A stretch of DNA of 64,000 nt from Microbacterium oleivorans (GCF_001644225.1 NZ_LSTV01000004.1:169723-233722), one strand, 5' to 3'; positions 45,819-54,877 are shown, numbered from the stretch's first letter. Numbers and translations: made by a program. Notes: generated by a model from the letters alone, not told the origin.

Positions 45819-46292
45819 GTGACTGCGGACGACGACCTCTCCCCCGACGACCTCGAGACCTGGTCGTCGCTGGCGACGCTGCTCGAGTGGCTGCCCGCGG
45901 CGCTGGACGCTCAGCTGCAGAGGGATGCCGCACTCACGCACTTCGAGTACGGCATCCTCTACGCCCTGTCCCGCGCCGAGGACGGACGGCTGCGGATGAG
46001 CACGCTCGCCGGGTACGCCCACAGCTCGCTCTCGCGCCTGTCCCGCGCGGCGACCCGCCTCGAATCGCGCGGATACCTCCGCCGTGAGACCGACGCCGCG
46101 GACGGCCGTTACACCCTCGCGATCCTCACGGATGCGGGGGCCGAGGCCCGTCGCGCGGCGGGCCCCGGCCACGTCGATCTGGTGAGACGGGCGGTGCTCG
46201 ACCGGCTCACCGCCGCGCAGCAGAAGCACCTGCGGACGATCACCGACCGCATCCTCACCGGCCTCGGCGATGAGCCCGGGTGGAGGGCGTGA
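45819..46292 (+). CDS. MarR-family transcriptional regulator
   Basis: 157 aa. The winged-helix core is LTHFEYGILYALSRAEDG, RMSTLAGYAHSSLSRLSRAATRLESRGYLRRET (recognition helix) and the DGRYTLAILTDAGAEA wing. The GTG start is 6 nt after TAGGCT. The twin palindromes upstream point to control of itself and of the divergent SDR gene, whose product is now truncated, so the repressor may guard an inactive gene. Confidence 0.9.
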   Translation: MTADDDLSPDDLETWSSLATLLEWLPAALDAQLQRDAALTHFEYGILYALSRAEDGRLRMSTLAGYAHSSLSRLSRAATRLESRGYLRRETDAADGRYTLAILTDAGAEARRAAGPGHVDLVRRAVLDRLTAAQQKHLRTITDRILTGLGDEPGWRA

Positions 46293-46299
46293 CGCAGGC

Positions 46300-47103
46300 T
46301 CAGGCCACGGGCTGCTGCAGATCCACGATCCAGCGCGAGCCGGGACCGTCGTAGGGCGTCTGCTCGTAGATCTCGCGTGCCGGGCCGTCGAACCGCAACC
46401 CGCGGCGCTCGATCTCGGCGACGAGCGCCTGCCACGCGGCCTGGATGCCGCTGAGGTCGGCCGCGTCGAAGCGGGTGGAGACGGCACGCGGATGCCGCGG
46501 CACCACCGCGCGCTCGAGTCCATCGGGCACGGGCGCATCGCCGATCTGCTCCGCCGCCGCAGCGATCATGCCGTCGTCGACCGTGGTGTAGACGGCGACG
46601 CCGGGGCCGACGCGGGTGGCACCGGCGGCCTCGATCAGCGCGCCGACTTGCTGGAACATTTCGCTGATCTCGCCTTCGATCTGGGACATCTCGTCGACCT
46701 TCGCCGACAGCTGAACGATCGTCAGCTCGGGCAGCGCAGTCTCGGTGTACTCGGACATGGGATTCTCCTTCTCGATCGATCGGAGCCTCGTCTCGACCTC
46801 GTGCAGGCGCTGCCGGTCCGCGTCGATCTGGGCCGCGAGCTCGACCCGCCGCTCGCGCAGGAGCACGGCGACCTCGCTCGACGACATCCCGTCGTCGAGC
46901 ATGACGCCGACCTGCTCCAGCGTGAAGCCGAGGTCCTTCAGCGCGACCAGTCGATTGGCGCGGTCCAACTGCGACGCGGCGTAGGAGCGGTATCCCGAGA
47001 AGGGATCGACCCGCTGCGGGCGCAGCAGACCGAGCTGGTCGTAGTGACGCAGCATCCGCACCGAGACGCCGGCGAGGCGGGCGAACTCTCCGATACTCAA
47101 CAT
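46300..47103 (-). CDS. MerR-family regulator with GyrI-like effector domain (BltR/BmrR type)
   Basis: 267 aa. An N-terminal MerR winged helix (LSIGEFARLAGVSVRMLRHYDQLGLL) and coiled coil (about 75-115) are followed by a C-terminal AraC/GyrI-like domain with GPGVAVYTTVDDGM and ERRGLRFDGPAREIYEQTPYDGP. It should sense a lipophilic cation or other drug. It overlaps no partner, so it is likely autoregulated through the imperfect palindrome at 47124-47136. It is the last backbone-type gene before the island. Confidence 0.9.
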   Translation of the reverse strand: MLSIGEFARLAGVSVRMLRHYDQLGLLRPQRVDPFSGYRSYAASQLDRANRLVALKDLGFTLEQVGVMLDDGMSSSEVAVLLRERRVELAAQIDADRQRLHEVETRLRSIEKENPMSEYTETALPELTIVQLSAKVDEMSQIEGEISEMFQQVGALIEAAGATRVGPGVAVYTTVDDGMIAAAAEQIGDAPVPDGLERAVVPRHPRAVSTRFDAADLSGIQAAWQALVAEIERRGLRFDGPAREIYEQTPYDGPGSRWIVDLQQPVA

Positions 47104-47123
47104 GGTGATCCCAGGCCACAGTC

Positions 47124-47144
47124 TGACACCGTGTGAGGGTCAAG
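47124..47144 (-). promoter_or_regulatory. MerR-type promoter with palindromic spacer
   Basis: Minus-strand TTGACC (47144-47139) is a -35 followed by a spacer with the imperfect palindrome TCACACGGTGTCA (47136-47124), and a TGGCCT-like -10 about 19 nt from the -35. This is the MerR activation pattern and lies directly upstream of the regulator's own ATG at 47103. Assignment is by sequence and position. Confidence 0.5.
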
Positions 47145-47210
47145 CCCCGCCGGGTTCAGCCTCGTGGGCCGCGTTAGTCGTGCGCCTGTGAAGACCACGC
47201 ATAGAGGCTG

Positions 47211-47300
47211 CCCCGAAAATGATCGTTTTCGGCCTCATCGCGGACAAGACGCCGAGACGTCGACCGGAAACGTGGTGCGCAACCTGGCCGCCCACTCACC
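47211..47300 (+). repeat. island palindromic repeat, copy a
   Basis: The core CCGAAAATGATCGTTTTCGG (47213-47232) is a palindrome with one mismatch. It is followed 31 nt later by the second box CCGGAAACGT...AACCTGG (47264-47287). This is the first and leftmost copy, lying between the last backbone gene and the first island gene, so it marks the island's left border as seen here. Confidence 0.8.
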
Positions 47301-47417
47301 CGAACGATCTGCATTGCCGTGTTTCGCGCGATGACGCGCTCATCACTCTGAGGCACGCGTCTGGGTGAGCATGAGCGCACGCGTCATGGAGGCGCTTCAC
47401 AATCGGGGGGTACGAGG

Positions 47418-47573
47418 ATGTCGAAAAGCACACGTGGAACACCACGTCAGCTGATCAAGGCGCTGGTCGGGGGCGCGGTGGCGGTGGGACTGCTGGTTCC
47501 GGGGGCCGCTGTACATGCAGCGTGGAGTCAGGTGTACTCCAACAGCAGCGCGAAACAGGAGACCTGGTACTGA
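47418..47573 (+). CDS. short secreted peptide, possibly the 5' half of a frameshifted gene
   Basis: 51 aa. A basic start is followed by a clear signal peptide (LIKALVGGAVAVGLLVPGAAVHA) and a short mature part AAWSQVYSNSSAKQETWY. The stop falls on TGA, and the downstream frame (+2) continues TDPCRINNPART with similar codon use. One deleted base near 47571 would join them, so this may be the N-terminal half of a longer secreted protein. A GAGG precedes the ATG. Confidence 0.45.
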   Translation: MSKSTRGTPRQLIKALVGGAVAVGLLVPGAAVHAAWSQVYSNSSAKQETWY

Positions 47574-47635
47574 CCGACCCTTGCCGGATCAATAACCCCG
47601 CTCGAACCGCCCGCAGTACCGGCAAATGGCGTTTC

Positions 47636-48181
47636 GTGATCGACCCCACCGACCCGGGCACGATCAAGCTCGACATTTCCCGAAATGGCACCGGCACGGG
47701 CCCGATGCGCACCGCCGACACGTCGTCGGATGACCTGCGCGTGCTCGACACGCTCCCGACGAGCCGGGATACGCGACTTGCTGGTGAAGCTGACGGGCTG
47801 AGCGAGACGGTCGACCCGGATTCACTGCGGGTCCTGGGGAAGGTCGGGTCGGCGACTTACGCGGCTGGATCATCTCTTGACGGAGGTGTTGCGCTCGTCG
47901 CCGTCCTCCCGGGTGGGGTTTCGGCGGTTGCGGTCGCAACTCCGGAGCAATTCGCCGCTCAGGGGCTCGGCATCAGCGTCAGCACCCCGGCGGTCGACGC
48001 CGCACGCGTCTATCTCATCCCGGACTTCGCGGCGGCAGGTGATCGCGGCAGCGTCGAGAAGGTCGGCACGAACCTTGTCGTGGAAGCCCCGAAGGAGCAG
48101 AGCCGACGGGCTGCGGAAACTTGCATCAGCCTGGGAGACGAGTTCGCGTTGCTCCGGGTACCGGACGCTGGACTCGAATGA
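47636..48181 (+). CDS. hypothetical protein, start uncertain
   Basis: About 181 aa if it starts at GTG 47636. The frame is open from 47522 but codon bias becomes convincing only from about 47600. Body segments are LRVLDTLPTSRDTRLAGEADG and VGSATYAAGSSLDGGVALVAVLPGG then RVYLIPDFAAAGDRGS. No family recognised; the Gly/Val-rich beta-strand content suggests an extracytoplasmic domain. It could be the 3' part of the peptide gene at 47418. The following gene overlaps its stop by ATGA. Confidence 0.55.
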   Translation: MIDPTDPGTIKLDISRNGTGTGPMRTADTSSDDLRVLDTLPTSRDTRLAGEADGLSETVDPDSLRVLGKVGSATYAAGSSLDGGVALVAVLPGGVSAVAVATPEQFAAQGLGISVSTPAVDAARVYLIPDFAAAGDRGSVEKVGTNLVVEAPKEQSRRAAETCISLGDEFALLRVPDAGLE

Positions 48182-48729
48182 CTCGTTCAGTGAGAGGTCA
48201 TCGCCGGGGCTCCCCCTGGCGGTGGCCTCTCGGTCTGGGACTCCTGCTGATCGCGCTGACGGGGTGCACTGCCTCGGACCTGGCGAGCAGCCCTCCCCAT
48301 ACCCCCGTCGCCTCACCAGCAGCCGTCGCCGCCAACGAACTGTTCTCCGTTCTGGACTCGCCGCAAGAGCCGATGGATACGTACGTCCCCAGTGCGGCCC
48401 CCTTCGCTGTTCGCTTAGACGCAAGCTCCGCGCTATGGCTTTTCGACCACGGTGAGACACGTGGATGGATTGTTGCCGGGGAGAAGGGCACCAGTGATGA
48501 GCGGCTCATCTGTCTCGCCTTGCAAAGGCTCGACTCTCCCGGGGTCGGCTTCGTTGCCTGCACTGAGCCGGCCCAGATCGTCGACCAGGGCTACTTGTGG
48601 TCAGGAACGAAGTTAGGGGAGGGCGCGGAGAACTTGTCGTTGTACCTCGTCGCAGATGGAGATGAGTTCGCCGGGGGCGGTCAATCCCTGTCAGACAGAG
48701 CCCAAGTCTTTATCGCTCCATGGCCCTAA
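48178..48729 (+). CDS. lipoprotein, hypothetical
   Basis: 183 aa. An Arg-rich n-region and hydrophobic core end in the lipobox LTGC, so it is a membrane-anchored lipoprotein. The mature part has ANELFSVLDSPQEPMDTYVP and SSALWLFDHGETRGWIVAGEKG, a mostly beta pattern. It is translationally coupled (ATGA) to the preceding hypothetical, so the two likely function together. A terminator-like repeat copy (48768-48798) follows. Confidence 0.75.
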   Translation: MTRSVRGHRRGSPWRWPLGLGLLLIALTGCTASDLASSPPHTPVASPAAVAANELFSVLDSPQEPMDTYVPSAAPFAVRLDASSALWLFDHGETRGWIVAGEKGTSDERLICLALQRLDSPGVGFVACTEPAQIVDQGYLWSGTKLGEGAENLSLYLVADGDEFAGGGQSLSDRAQVFIAPWP

Positions 48730-48767
48730 GCGGCGCCGGCGAACCCTGAGGTGCGGCGGTGGCTTTT

Positions 48768-48798
48768 CACCGAAAACGATCGGCGGGCGTTTTCGGTG
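48768..48798 (+). repeat. island palindromic repeat, copy b (internally deleted)
   Basis: CACCGAAAACG and CGTTTTCGGTG form a perfect 11-bp stem around a 9-nt loop. The left half, CCGAAAACGATC, equals the start of box 1 and the right half, GGCGGGCGTTTTCGG, equals the end of copy g (60865-60879), so the centre of a full copy has been precisely removed. It follows the lipoprotein gene and could terminate its mRNA. Confidence 0.75.
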
Positions 48799-48822
48799 GC
48801 CTGGTGGGCGGGCTGAGGAGGG

Positions 48823-48975
48823 CTACTCTCGCAAGTCCGCTGGGGCGTACTTGTCTCCCGTGACGTCGTTGACGATCGTGTCGCCCTGGACGAGGAAGAC
48901 AGCGAATCCTGCGGGGCCGATGGTGTAGGTTCCGTCCTCATTTTGACCGAGGGCGAGGACGTATGTTGAACCGGG
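48823..48975 (-). pseudogene. 3' remnant of a coding sequence, truncated beside a repeat
   Basis: A minus-strand frame, about 50 codons ending in TAG (48825-48823), encodes GSTYVLALGQNEDGTYTIGP then FAVFLVQGDTIVNDVTGD and ends KYAPADLRE. It is coding-like in codon use but has no usable start and stops being open just before repeat copy c. It reads like the C-terminal end of a secreted or lipoprotein-type gene whose 5' part was lost when the repeats recombined or were inserted. The identification is by frame quality only. Confidence 0.35.
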
Positions 48976-48984
48976 TCAGGCTCC

Positions 48985-49015
48985 CCCGCCGAAGACGATC
49001 GATTACGGTCCGCCG
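48985..49015 (+). repeat. island palindromic repeat, copy c (degenerate)
   Basis: CCGCCGAAGACGATCGATTACGG around 48986-49008 keeps the AC-GATCG centre of box 1 with several changes in the arms. No clear second box follows. It separates the truncated remnant from the hypothetical at 49063. Confidence 0.5.
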
Positions 49016-49062
49016 CTCGAAGCAGCAGTGGGCGAGATATCTCGGCGTCTTAGGCTGTTTGG

Positions 49063-49413
49063 ATGGACGCGGACTGGATTGAGCATCGACGTTCCGATGA
49101 TGGCGAGCTGTTGGGGTGGATGAAGCCGGCCGGTGAGGATTTCGTCGCCATCGATCTGCTTGGTCGCAGCCGCACTGAGGCCGTGGACTGGTTGACCGCG
49201 GAGGAGACGCTTGACACGTTGGGGCTCACGTATCTCGCGGACCCCTATGAGCTCCGTCTGGACGATGGATCCTGGCTGAAGGTGCGTGTCGCCGAAGTCT
49301 CGCCCGGCGGCATCCGCCCGCAGAAGGACGACTGGGGAAACACCTCTGCAACCGAGCTGTACTACTCGACGCAGTTTCCCGTCGACCACGGCATCCTCCG
49401 ACCGATCGCTTAG
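49063..49413 (+). CDS. hypothetical protein
   Basis: 116 aa, acidic and soluble, with LGWMKPAGEDFVAIDLLGR, WLTAEETLDTLGLTYLADPYEL and VRVAEVSPGGIRPQKDDWG. No signal peptide, membrane segment or known motif. TAGGCT (49051-49056) lies exactly 6 nt before the ATG, supporting real expression. It is flanked by repeat copies c and d, forming a one-gene module. Confidence 0.7.
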   Translation: MDADWIEHRRSDDGELLGWMKPAGEDFVAIDLLGRSRTEAVDWLTAEETLDTLGLTYLADPYELRLDDGSWLKVRVAEVSPGGIRPQKDDWGNTSATELYYSTQFPVDHGILRPIA

Positions 49414-49459
49414 CGCGTCCACTAGTAGGCAGCGCTCAGCACGTGCGGGGCCTTGAACA

Positions 49460-49493
49460 CCCCTGCCGAAAACGATCGTTTCTAGCGCAGGGG
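49460..49493 (+). repeat. island palindromic repeat, copy d
   Basis: CCGAAAACGATCGTTTC sits inside a larger stem with CCCCTGC (49460-49466) and GCAGGGG (49487-49493) as outer arms. A further AACGATCGTT (49676-49685) occurs 180 nt on without clear arms and may be a relic. These mark the left edge of the copper module. Confidence 0.65.
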
Positions 49494-49706
49494 CGGTTCT
49501 CATCGGAGCACTGGCCAGAGGCGCCGACCTCGCGAAGGCCTCTTCGTCGGAATGCCCATCATCGCGACGCTGTGTGTGGGCGCCGCCATTTCCGGCTCTC
49601 TTCGCACGGTGACGCAGGAAAGACTCCGGGCCAGCCGCAGACAGCGCACCTGACGCCCTGATCTAACGCAGTTCAACGATCGTTCTCCAGCACAAGACAG
49701 AACTGC
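49494..49706. other. non-coding stretch left of the copper operon
   Basis: No credible gene is seen in this stretch. Short frames here lack codon bias. It holds the isolated decamer AACGATCGTT at 49676-49685, the only recognisable element. Confidence 0.6.
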
Positions 49707-49741
49707 TTGCGGCACATACCCTAGGGGGGTACGGTATAAAC
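49707..49741 (+). promoter_or_regulatory. csoR promoter with CsoR operator
   Basis: TTGCGG (49707-49712) and TACGGT (49730-49735) form a promoter with a 17-nt spacer. The spacer contains ATACCCTAGGGGGGTA (49716-49731), the GC-rich palindrome bound by CsoR-family repressors. The -10 is 6 nt from the GTG at 49742, so transcription probably begins at the start codon. Cu(I) binding would release CsoR and turn on the whole module. Confidence 0.75.
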
Positions 49742-50023
49742 GTGAACGGTTATGAGGGTAACAAGGACGACCTGCAGAAGCGTCTGCGTCGGATTGAGGG
49801 CCAGGTGCGCGGGATCGCGCGCATGGTCGATGAAGACAAATACTGCATTGACATCCTCACGCAGGTGTCTGCTGCGACGAAGGCCTTGGAAACGGTCGCT
49901 TTGTCCCTGCTGGGAGACCACCTGAGTCATTGCGTCGCGGAAGCGAGCGCCGAAGGAGGCCAGGTGGCTGCAGAGAAGATCCGTGAGGCCAACGACGCCA
50001 TTGCCCGTCTCGTCCGTTCTTGA
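49742..50023 (+). CDS. csoR: copper-sensing transcriptional repressor CsoR
   Basis: 93 aa DUF156/CsoR fold. LQKRLRRIEGQVRGIARMVDEDKYCIDILTQ holds the first Cys ligand, and DHLSHC supplies His and the second Cys of the Cu(I) site. It binds the operator directly upstream and dissociates with Cu(I). It is the first gene of the copper operon. Confidence 0.93.
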   Translation: MNGYEGNKDDLQKRLRRIEGQVRGIARMVDEDKYCIDILTQVSAATKALETVALSLLGDHLSHCVAEASAEGGQVAAEKIREANDAIARLVRS

Positions 50024-50053
50024 TCACACCTAATCCATTTGGAGGAGCACATC

Positions 50054-50377
50054 ATGACTGACCGCATCGACCTCGGTCTGAAAGACACCAACGCCGGCTG
50101 CGCCTGCTGCGCCACATCGGCAACGACAGACGCTCCCGCATCGACCTCCGCCGCCGTCACGAACGACGTCCTGGTCGACGGGATGACGTGCTCGCATTGC
50201 GTGTTGAGCGTCACCGAGGAGCTGACCGCCCTCGACGGTGTGGAGAACGTCACGGTCGACCTGAATGCCGGCGGTACGTCGCGCGTCACCATTCACAGCG
50301 CCGGGCCGATCGACTCTGACGCAGTGAAGGCCGCGGTCGAGGAGGCTGGCTACACCCTGGCAGGTAGCCCCGCATGA
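50054..50377 (+). CDS. copZ: heavy-metal-associated copper chaperone (CopZ-like)
   Basis: 107 aa. A Cys-rich N-terminal tail with GCACCATS precedes an HMA domain whose metal loop is [13 protein letters not shown], ending in [11 protein letters not shown]. It ferries Cu(I) to the ATPase encoded immediately downstream; the genes overlap by 4 nt (ATGA). GGAGG precedes the ATG. The extra Cys-rich head is unusual for a plain CopZ. Confidence 0.9.
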   Translation: MTDRIDLGLKDTNAGCACCATSATTDAPASTSAAVTNDVLVDGMTCSHCVLSVTEELTALDGVENVTVDLNAGGTSRVTIHSAGPIDSDAVKAAVEEAGYTLAGSPA

Positions 50378-52638
50378 GCACTGTCGACGTCGAGCTCGAT
50401 ATCTCCGGGATGACGTGCGCGTCGTGCGCCACCCGGATCGAACGCAAGCTGAACAAGCTTCCCGGTGTGGAAGCGACGGTGAACTACGCCACCGAAAAAG
50501 CACGTGTTCGCGGGCACGACGTCGACCCCGCCACCCTCATCGCCACGGTCGAATCCGCCGGTTACCAGGCAGCCCTACCCGCACCGCCGGCAAGCGATGA
50601 CCACGCCGAGGAAGCGCGCAGCTCGGAGGCTGACGAGGTAGGGGCGCTGCGGCGCCGGCTGCTGATCAGCACTTCACTGTCGTTGCCGGTCGCGGTGCTG
50701 TCGATGGTCCCGGCGTTGCAGTTCGAGTACTGGCAGTGGCTGGCGCTCACCCTCACCGCCCCGGTCGCGGTATGGGGGGCGTGGCCCTTTCACCGGGCCG
50801 CGGCGGTCAACGCCCGTCACGGCGCGGCGACCATGGACACCCTCATTAGCGTCGGCGTGATCGCCGCGTTCGGATGGTCCCTCTACGCACTGTTCTTCGG
50901 CGGGGCAGGCATGCCCGGGATGACGATGACCTTCACCCTCATCGGCACCCCGCAGGCCGGCGGCCACGAGATCTACCTGGAAGTCGCGGCGCTGGTCACC
51001 GTCTTCATCCTCGCCGGCCGGTACGCCGAAGCACGCGCGAAGAAGTCATCGTCGGAGGCGCTGCGGGCACTGCTGGAGATGGGCGCGAAGCACGCCACAC
51101 AGCTCGTCGACGGTGCCGAACGGACGGTGCCGGTCGCGCAGCTTGCGGTAGGAGACACCGTGCTTGTCCGACCGGGGGAGAAGGTTCCCTCGGACGGGCT
51201 GGTGATCGATGGTTCCTCCGCGATTGACGCGAGCATGCTCACCGGAGAATCGGTGCCCGTCGAAGTGGCCGCCGGTTCCCGTGTGGTCGGCGCGACGGTG
51301 AACGTCGGCGGTCGCCTCATCGTCGAAATCACCCGGGTCGGCGCGGACACAGAGCTTGCCCGGATGCGCCGGCTGATGGAGGAAGCCCAGACCGGCAAGG
51401 CCAAGGTGCAGCGCATCGCGGACCGCGTGTCTGCCGTCTTCGTCCCCATCGTCATCGGACTGGCCGTGGCCGCGTTCCTCGGCTGGACAATCGCCGGAGC
51501 CTCGCTCGAGCTGGCGTTCACCGCGGCGGTCGCCACCCTGATCATCGCGTGCCCCTGTGCGCTCGGGCTCGCCACCCCCACCGCGTTGCTGGTCGGAACC
51601 GGCCGCGGCTCCCAGCTGGGCATTCTGATTCGTGGACCGCAAGTGCTGGAGCAGACCCGCACCGTCGACACCATCGTGCTCGACAAGACCGGCACAGTCA
51701 CCACCGGTCAGATGACCGTCACCGACATCCGCCCCGTCGCCGGTGTCACCCGGGACGAGCTGTTGCGCGTTGCCGCCGCGGTCGAGGCAGGATCTGAGCA
51801 CCCGGTCGCCCGTGCCGTCACCGCTGCCGCCCCCACGGGCGCCTACGCAGACAGCTTCGCGTCGCACGCCGGGTTCGGCGTCCAGGGGCTCGTGGACGGA
51901 TCCGCCGTCGTTGCGGGCCGGGCGTCCTGGCTGGCGGAGCAGTGGGGCATCCACCCGCCGGCCGAAGCCGCCGCCGAGCTGGGGGCTCTCGCCCGAACCG
52001 GTACCGCGATCGCGGTCGGTCGCGACGGGCAATACCTCGGCGCGATTGGGGTGGCCGATACTGTGAAGCCAACCAGCGCCGCCGCGATCGCCCGCTTCCA
52101 GGCGCTCGGGTTGCGCCCGGTGCTGCTCACCGGCGACAACACCACCACCGCCGCACGGATCGCCGCGGAGGTTGGCATCCCCGACGTGCACGCCGAGGTC
52201 ACGCCCGCCGGAAAGCTCGATGTGATCCGCCAACTCCAGGCCGACGGGCATGTGGTCGCGATGGTCGGTGACGGCGTCAACGACGCCGCCGCCCTCGCCG
52301 CCGCCGACCTCGGCCTGGCCATGGGCGGAGGCACGGACGCGGCGATCGCCGCCAGCGACATCACCGTCGTCTCCGGCGACCTCACCGTCGTCGCCGACGC
52401 GATCCGCCTCTCCCGCCGCACCCTCGGCACCATCAAGGGGAACCTGTTCTGGGCGTTCGCGTATAACGTCGCCGCTATCCCGATCGCGATGGCCGGCCTG
52501 CTCAATCCTCTCGTCGCCGCAGCGGCGATGGCGTTGTCGTCGGTATTCGTCGTGACCAACAGCCTCCGGCTGCGCCGGTTCCGACCCGACCCGGCATCCG
52601 CCCCCACGAGCCCCGTTCCCGTGCCCCAACCGGCCTGA
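50374..52638 (+). CDS. copA: Cu(I)-exporting P1B-type ATPase, CPC type
   Basis: 754 aa. An N-terminal HMA domain ([12 protein letters not shown], residues 12-23) is followed by eight membrane helices. The transmembrane metal site is [11 protein letters not shown], the phosphorylation site is [11 protein letters not shown], and the hinge is [20 protein letters not shown]. It pumps Cu(I) from the cytosol. It overlaps the chaperone gene. Confidence 0.94.
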   Translation: MSTVDVELDISGMTCASCATRIERKLNKLPGVEATVNYATEKARVRGHDVDPATLIATVESAGYQAALPAPPASDDHAEEARSSEADEVGALRRRLLISTSLSLPVAVLSMVPALQFEYWQWLALTLTAPVAVWGAWPFHRAAAVNARHGAATMDTLISVGVIAAFGWSLYALFFGGAGMPGMTMTFTLIGTPQAGGHEIYLEVAALVTVFILAGRYAEARAKKSSSEALRALLEMGAKHATQLVDGAERTVPVAQLAVGDTVLVRPGEKVPSDGLVIDGSSAIDASMLTGESVPVEVAAGSRVVGATVNVGGRLIVEITRVGADTELARMRRLMEEAQTGKAKVQRIADRVSAVFVPIVIGLAVAAFLGWTIAGASLELAFTAAVATLIIACPCALGLATPTALLVGTGRGSQLGILIRGPQVLEQTRTVDTIVLDKTGTVTTGQMTVTDIRPVAGVTRDELLRVAAAVEAGSEHPVARAVTAAAPTGAYADSFASHAGFGVQGLVDGSAVVAGRASWLAEQWGIHPPAEAAAELGALARTGTAIAVGRDGQYLGAIGVADTVKPTSAAAIARFQALGLRPVLLTGDNTTTAARIAAEVGIPDVHAEVTPAGKLDVIRQLQADGHVVAMVGDGVNDAAALAAADLGLAMGGGTDAAIAASDITVVSGDLTVVADAIRLSRRTLGTIKGNLFWAFAYNVAAIPIAMAGLLNPLVAAAAMALSSVFVVTNSLRLRRFRPDPASAPTSPVPVPQPA

Positions 52639-52679
52639 CCCGTACCGCCGCACCGGCGCACCCAGCGAAGGAGGCTCCA

Positions 52680-54821
52680 ATGAGCCAGCACGACCACCAC
52701 AACCACTCCGACCACCAAGCCCACCGCGCCCCAGCGGCCACCGCCCAACACGATCACGCGGCAATGGGCCACCCGCACAGCGAAGACGACCGGGCACCCG
52801 CCGCGGGACACTCCGGGCACGGTCACGCCGACCATGGCGGACATGCCGGCCACGGGGACCATGTGGCGAGTTTCCGTCGACTGTTCTGGATCATGCTGGT
52901 CTTGGCGGTTCCGGTTGTCGGGTTCTCGATGATGTTCGCGATGCTCATCGGGTACGAGCTTCCTGATGCGGCATGGGTGGGCTGGGTCTCTCCGGTGCTG
53001 GGCACGGTCATGTACGTGTGGGGTGGCACCCCGTTCCTGACCGGCGCGGTCAGTGAGCTGCGGGCACGCAAGCCTGGGATGATGCTGCTGATCGCCCTCG
53101 CGATCACGGTCGCGTTCCTCGCTTCCTGGGGTGCGAGCCTCGGGGTCCTCGATCACGAGCTCGATTTTTGGTGGGAGCTCGCGCTGCTGATCGTGATCAT
53201 GCTGCTCGGGCATTGGATCGAAATGCGTTCGCTCGCGCAGACGACGTCCGCTCTGGACTCCCTTGCCGCGCTCCTGCCCGATGAATCGGAGAAGGTCGAC
53301 GGGGACAACACCGTGACCGTCGCGCCGGCGGACCTGCGAGTCGGGGATGTTGTGGTCGTCCGCCCCGGTGGGCGGGTTCCCGCAGACGGGCGGATCGTTC
53401 AGGGCTCAGCGAGCATGGACGAGTCGATGATTACCGGCGAATCTCGTCCCGTCCGCCGCAGCGACGGCGACACGGTCGTTGCCGGGACCGTCGCGACCGA
53501 CTCCGGCGTGCGAGTAGAGATCACTGCAGTGGGGGAGGACACTGCTCTCGCCGGGATCCAGAAGCTGGTCACCGATGCGCAGAACTCCTCATCTCGCGCC
53601 CAGCGGATCGCGGACCGTGCGGCCGCGTGGTTGTTCTGGTTCGCCCTCGGCGCCGGTGTGATCACCGCGATCGTGTGGACTCTGGTCGGGTTGCCCGACG
53701 ATGCGGTGATCCGCACCATCACTGTGCTGGTGATCGCGTGCCCGCACGCGCTGGGTCTGGCGATTCCCCTCGTGGTGTCTATCGCGACCGAGCGGGCCGC
53801 CCGCGGCGGTGTGCTCATCAAGGACCGACTCGCGCTGGAAAGCATGCGCACCGTGGACACGGTCCTGTTCGACAAGACCGGCACCCTCACTAAGGGCACC
53901 CCGGCTGTTACTGCGATCGAGCCCGCAGGTGACATCACCCCGGACGAGCTGCTCACTCTCGCCGCAGCGGCAGAGTCCGACTCCGAGCACCCGTTGGCCC
54001 GCGCGATTGTGAACGCCGCGAAAGAGAAGCAGCTGCGCCTACCTGCCGCGACCGACTTCACGTCGTCGCCCGCAGTGGGGGTGCGTGCGCAGGTGGGGGG
54101 ACGGGCCGTGCAGGTCGGTGGACCGTACCTGCTGGAACAAGCAGGCGGCTCAGAGCTGCCGGCCGCGGATGAGTGGCGCAAGGAAGGTGCCATCATCCTC
54201 CACGTCCTCATCGACGGGCAGGTCGCTGGTGCACTACGCCTGGCCGACGAGGTCCGGTCCGAGTCGCGAGCGGCAGTGGCTGCCCTCCACGACCGGGACG
54301 TGCAGGTGGTCATGATCACCGGGGACGCCGACGCCGTCGCTGCGTCCGTCGCAGCGGAACTCGGCATCGACCGGTACTTCGCCGGGGTGCGCCCCGAGGA
54401 TAAGGCCTCGAAGGTGAAGGCGCTGCAGGACGAAGGTCGGAAGGTCGCGATGGTCGGTGACGGCGTCAACGACGCTCCCGCCCTTGCTCAGGCCGACGTG
54501 GGTATCGCGATCGGCGCGGGCACCGATGTCGCGATCGCCTCTGCCGGGGTGATCCTCGCTAGCGACGACCCTCGGTCGGTGCTGTGGGTGATTGAGCTGT
54601 CACGAGCGAGCTACCGGAAGATGAAGCAGAACTTGTGGTGGGCGGCGGGATACAACCTGCTGTCCGTGCCGCTTGCCGCGGGCATCCTCGCGCCGATCGG
54701 GTTCGTGCTGCCGATGTCGATCGGGGCGATCCTGATGTCTCTGTCGACGATCGTTGTCGCGCTGAACGCGCAGCTTCTACGCCGACTGGACCTCACCCCC
54801 GACACGGTCAGCCGCCTGTAG
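52680..54821 (+). CDS. copB: copper-translocating P1B-type ATPase, CPH type with His-rich N-terminus
   Basis: 713 aa. The first 61 residues contain 17 histidines and no HMA domain. The membrane metal site is VIACPHALGLAIP (CPH), phosphorylation is LFDKTGTLTKG, and the hinge is GDGVNDAPALAQADVGIAIG. CPH ATPases of the CopB group are associated with Cu(II) or Cu(I)/Ag(I) efflux. Two different P1B pumps side by side suggest distinct copper forms or affinities. Confidence 0.93.
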   Translation: MSQHDHHNHSDHQAHRAPAATAQHDHAAMGHPHSEDDRAPAAGHSGHGHADHGGHAGHGDHVASFRRLFWIMLVLAVPVVGFSMMFAMLIGYELPDAAWVGWVSPVLGTVMYVWGGTPFLTGAVSELRARKPGMMLLIALAITVAFLASWGASLGVLDHELDFWWELALLIVIMLLGHWIEMRSLAQTTSALDSLAALLPDESEKVDGDNTVTVAPADLRVGDVVVVRPGGRVPADGRIVQGSASMDESMITGESRPVRRSDGDTVVAGTVATDSGVRVEITAVGEDTALAGIQKLVTDAQNSSSRAQRIADRAAAWLFWFALGAGVITAIVWTLVGLPDDAVIRTITVLVIACPHALGLAIPLVVSIATERAARGGVLIKDRLALESMRTVDTVLFDKTGTLTKGTPAVTAIEPAGDITPDELLTLAAAAESDSEHPLARAIVNAAKEKQLRLPAATDFTSSPAVGVRAQVGGRAVQVGGPYLLEQAGGSELPAADEWRKEGAIILHVLIDGQVAGALRLADEVRSESRAAVAALHDRDVQVVMITGDADAVAASVAAELGIDRYFAGVRPEDKASKVKALQDEGRKVAMVGDGVNDAPALAQADVGIAIGAGTDVAIASAGVILASDDPRSVLWVIELSRASYRKMKQNLWWAAGYNLLSVPLAAGILAPIGFVLPMSIGAILMSLSTIVVALNAQLLRRLDLTPDTVSRL

Positions 54822-54877
54822 CAGCCGCCAGTAAAGAGGCGGACTACGTTGGACGGTAGGGAAGGAAGGAGGGGAGC

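Noticed and set aside
47104..47210. tRNA-type attachment site at the island's left border
   Set aside because: No tRNA cloverleaf or direct repeat shared with the right end could be found.
54748..54762. Repeat core in copB (ACGATCGTTGTCG)
   Set aside because: Within a well-conserved coding region of the ATPase and without palindromic arms.
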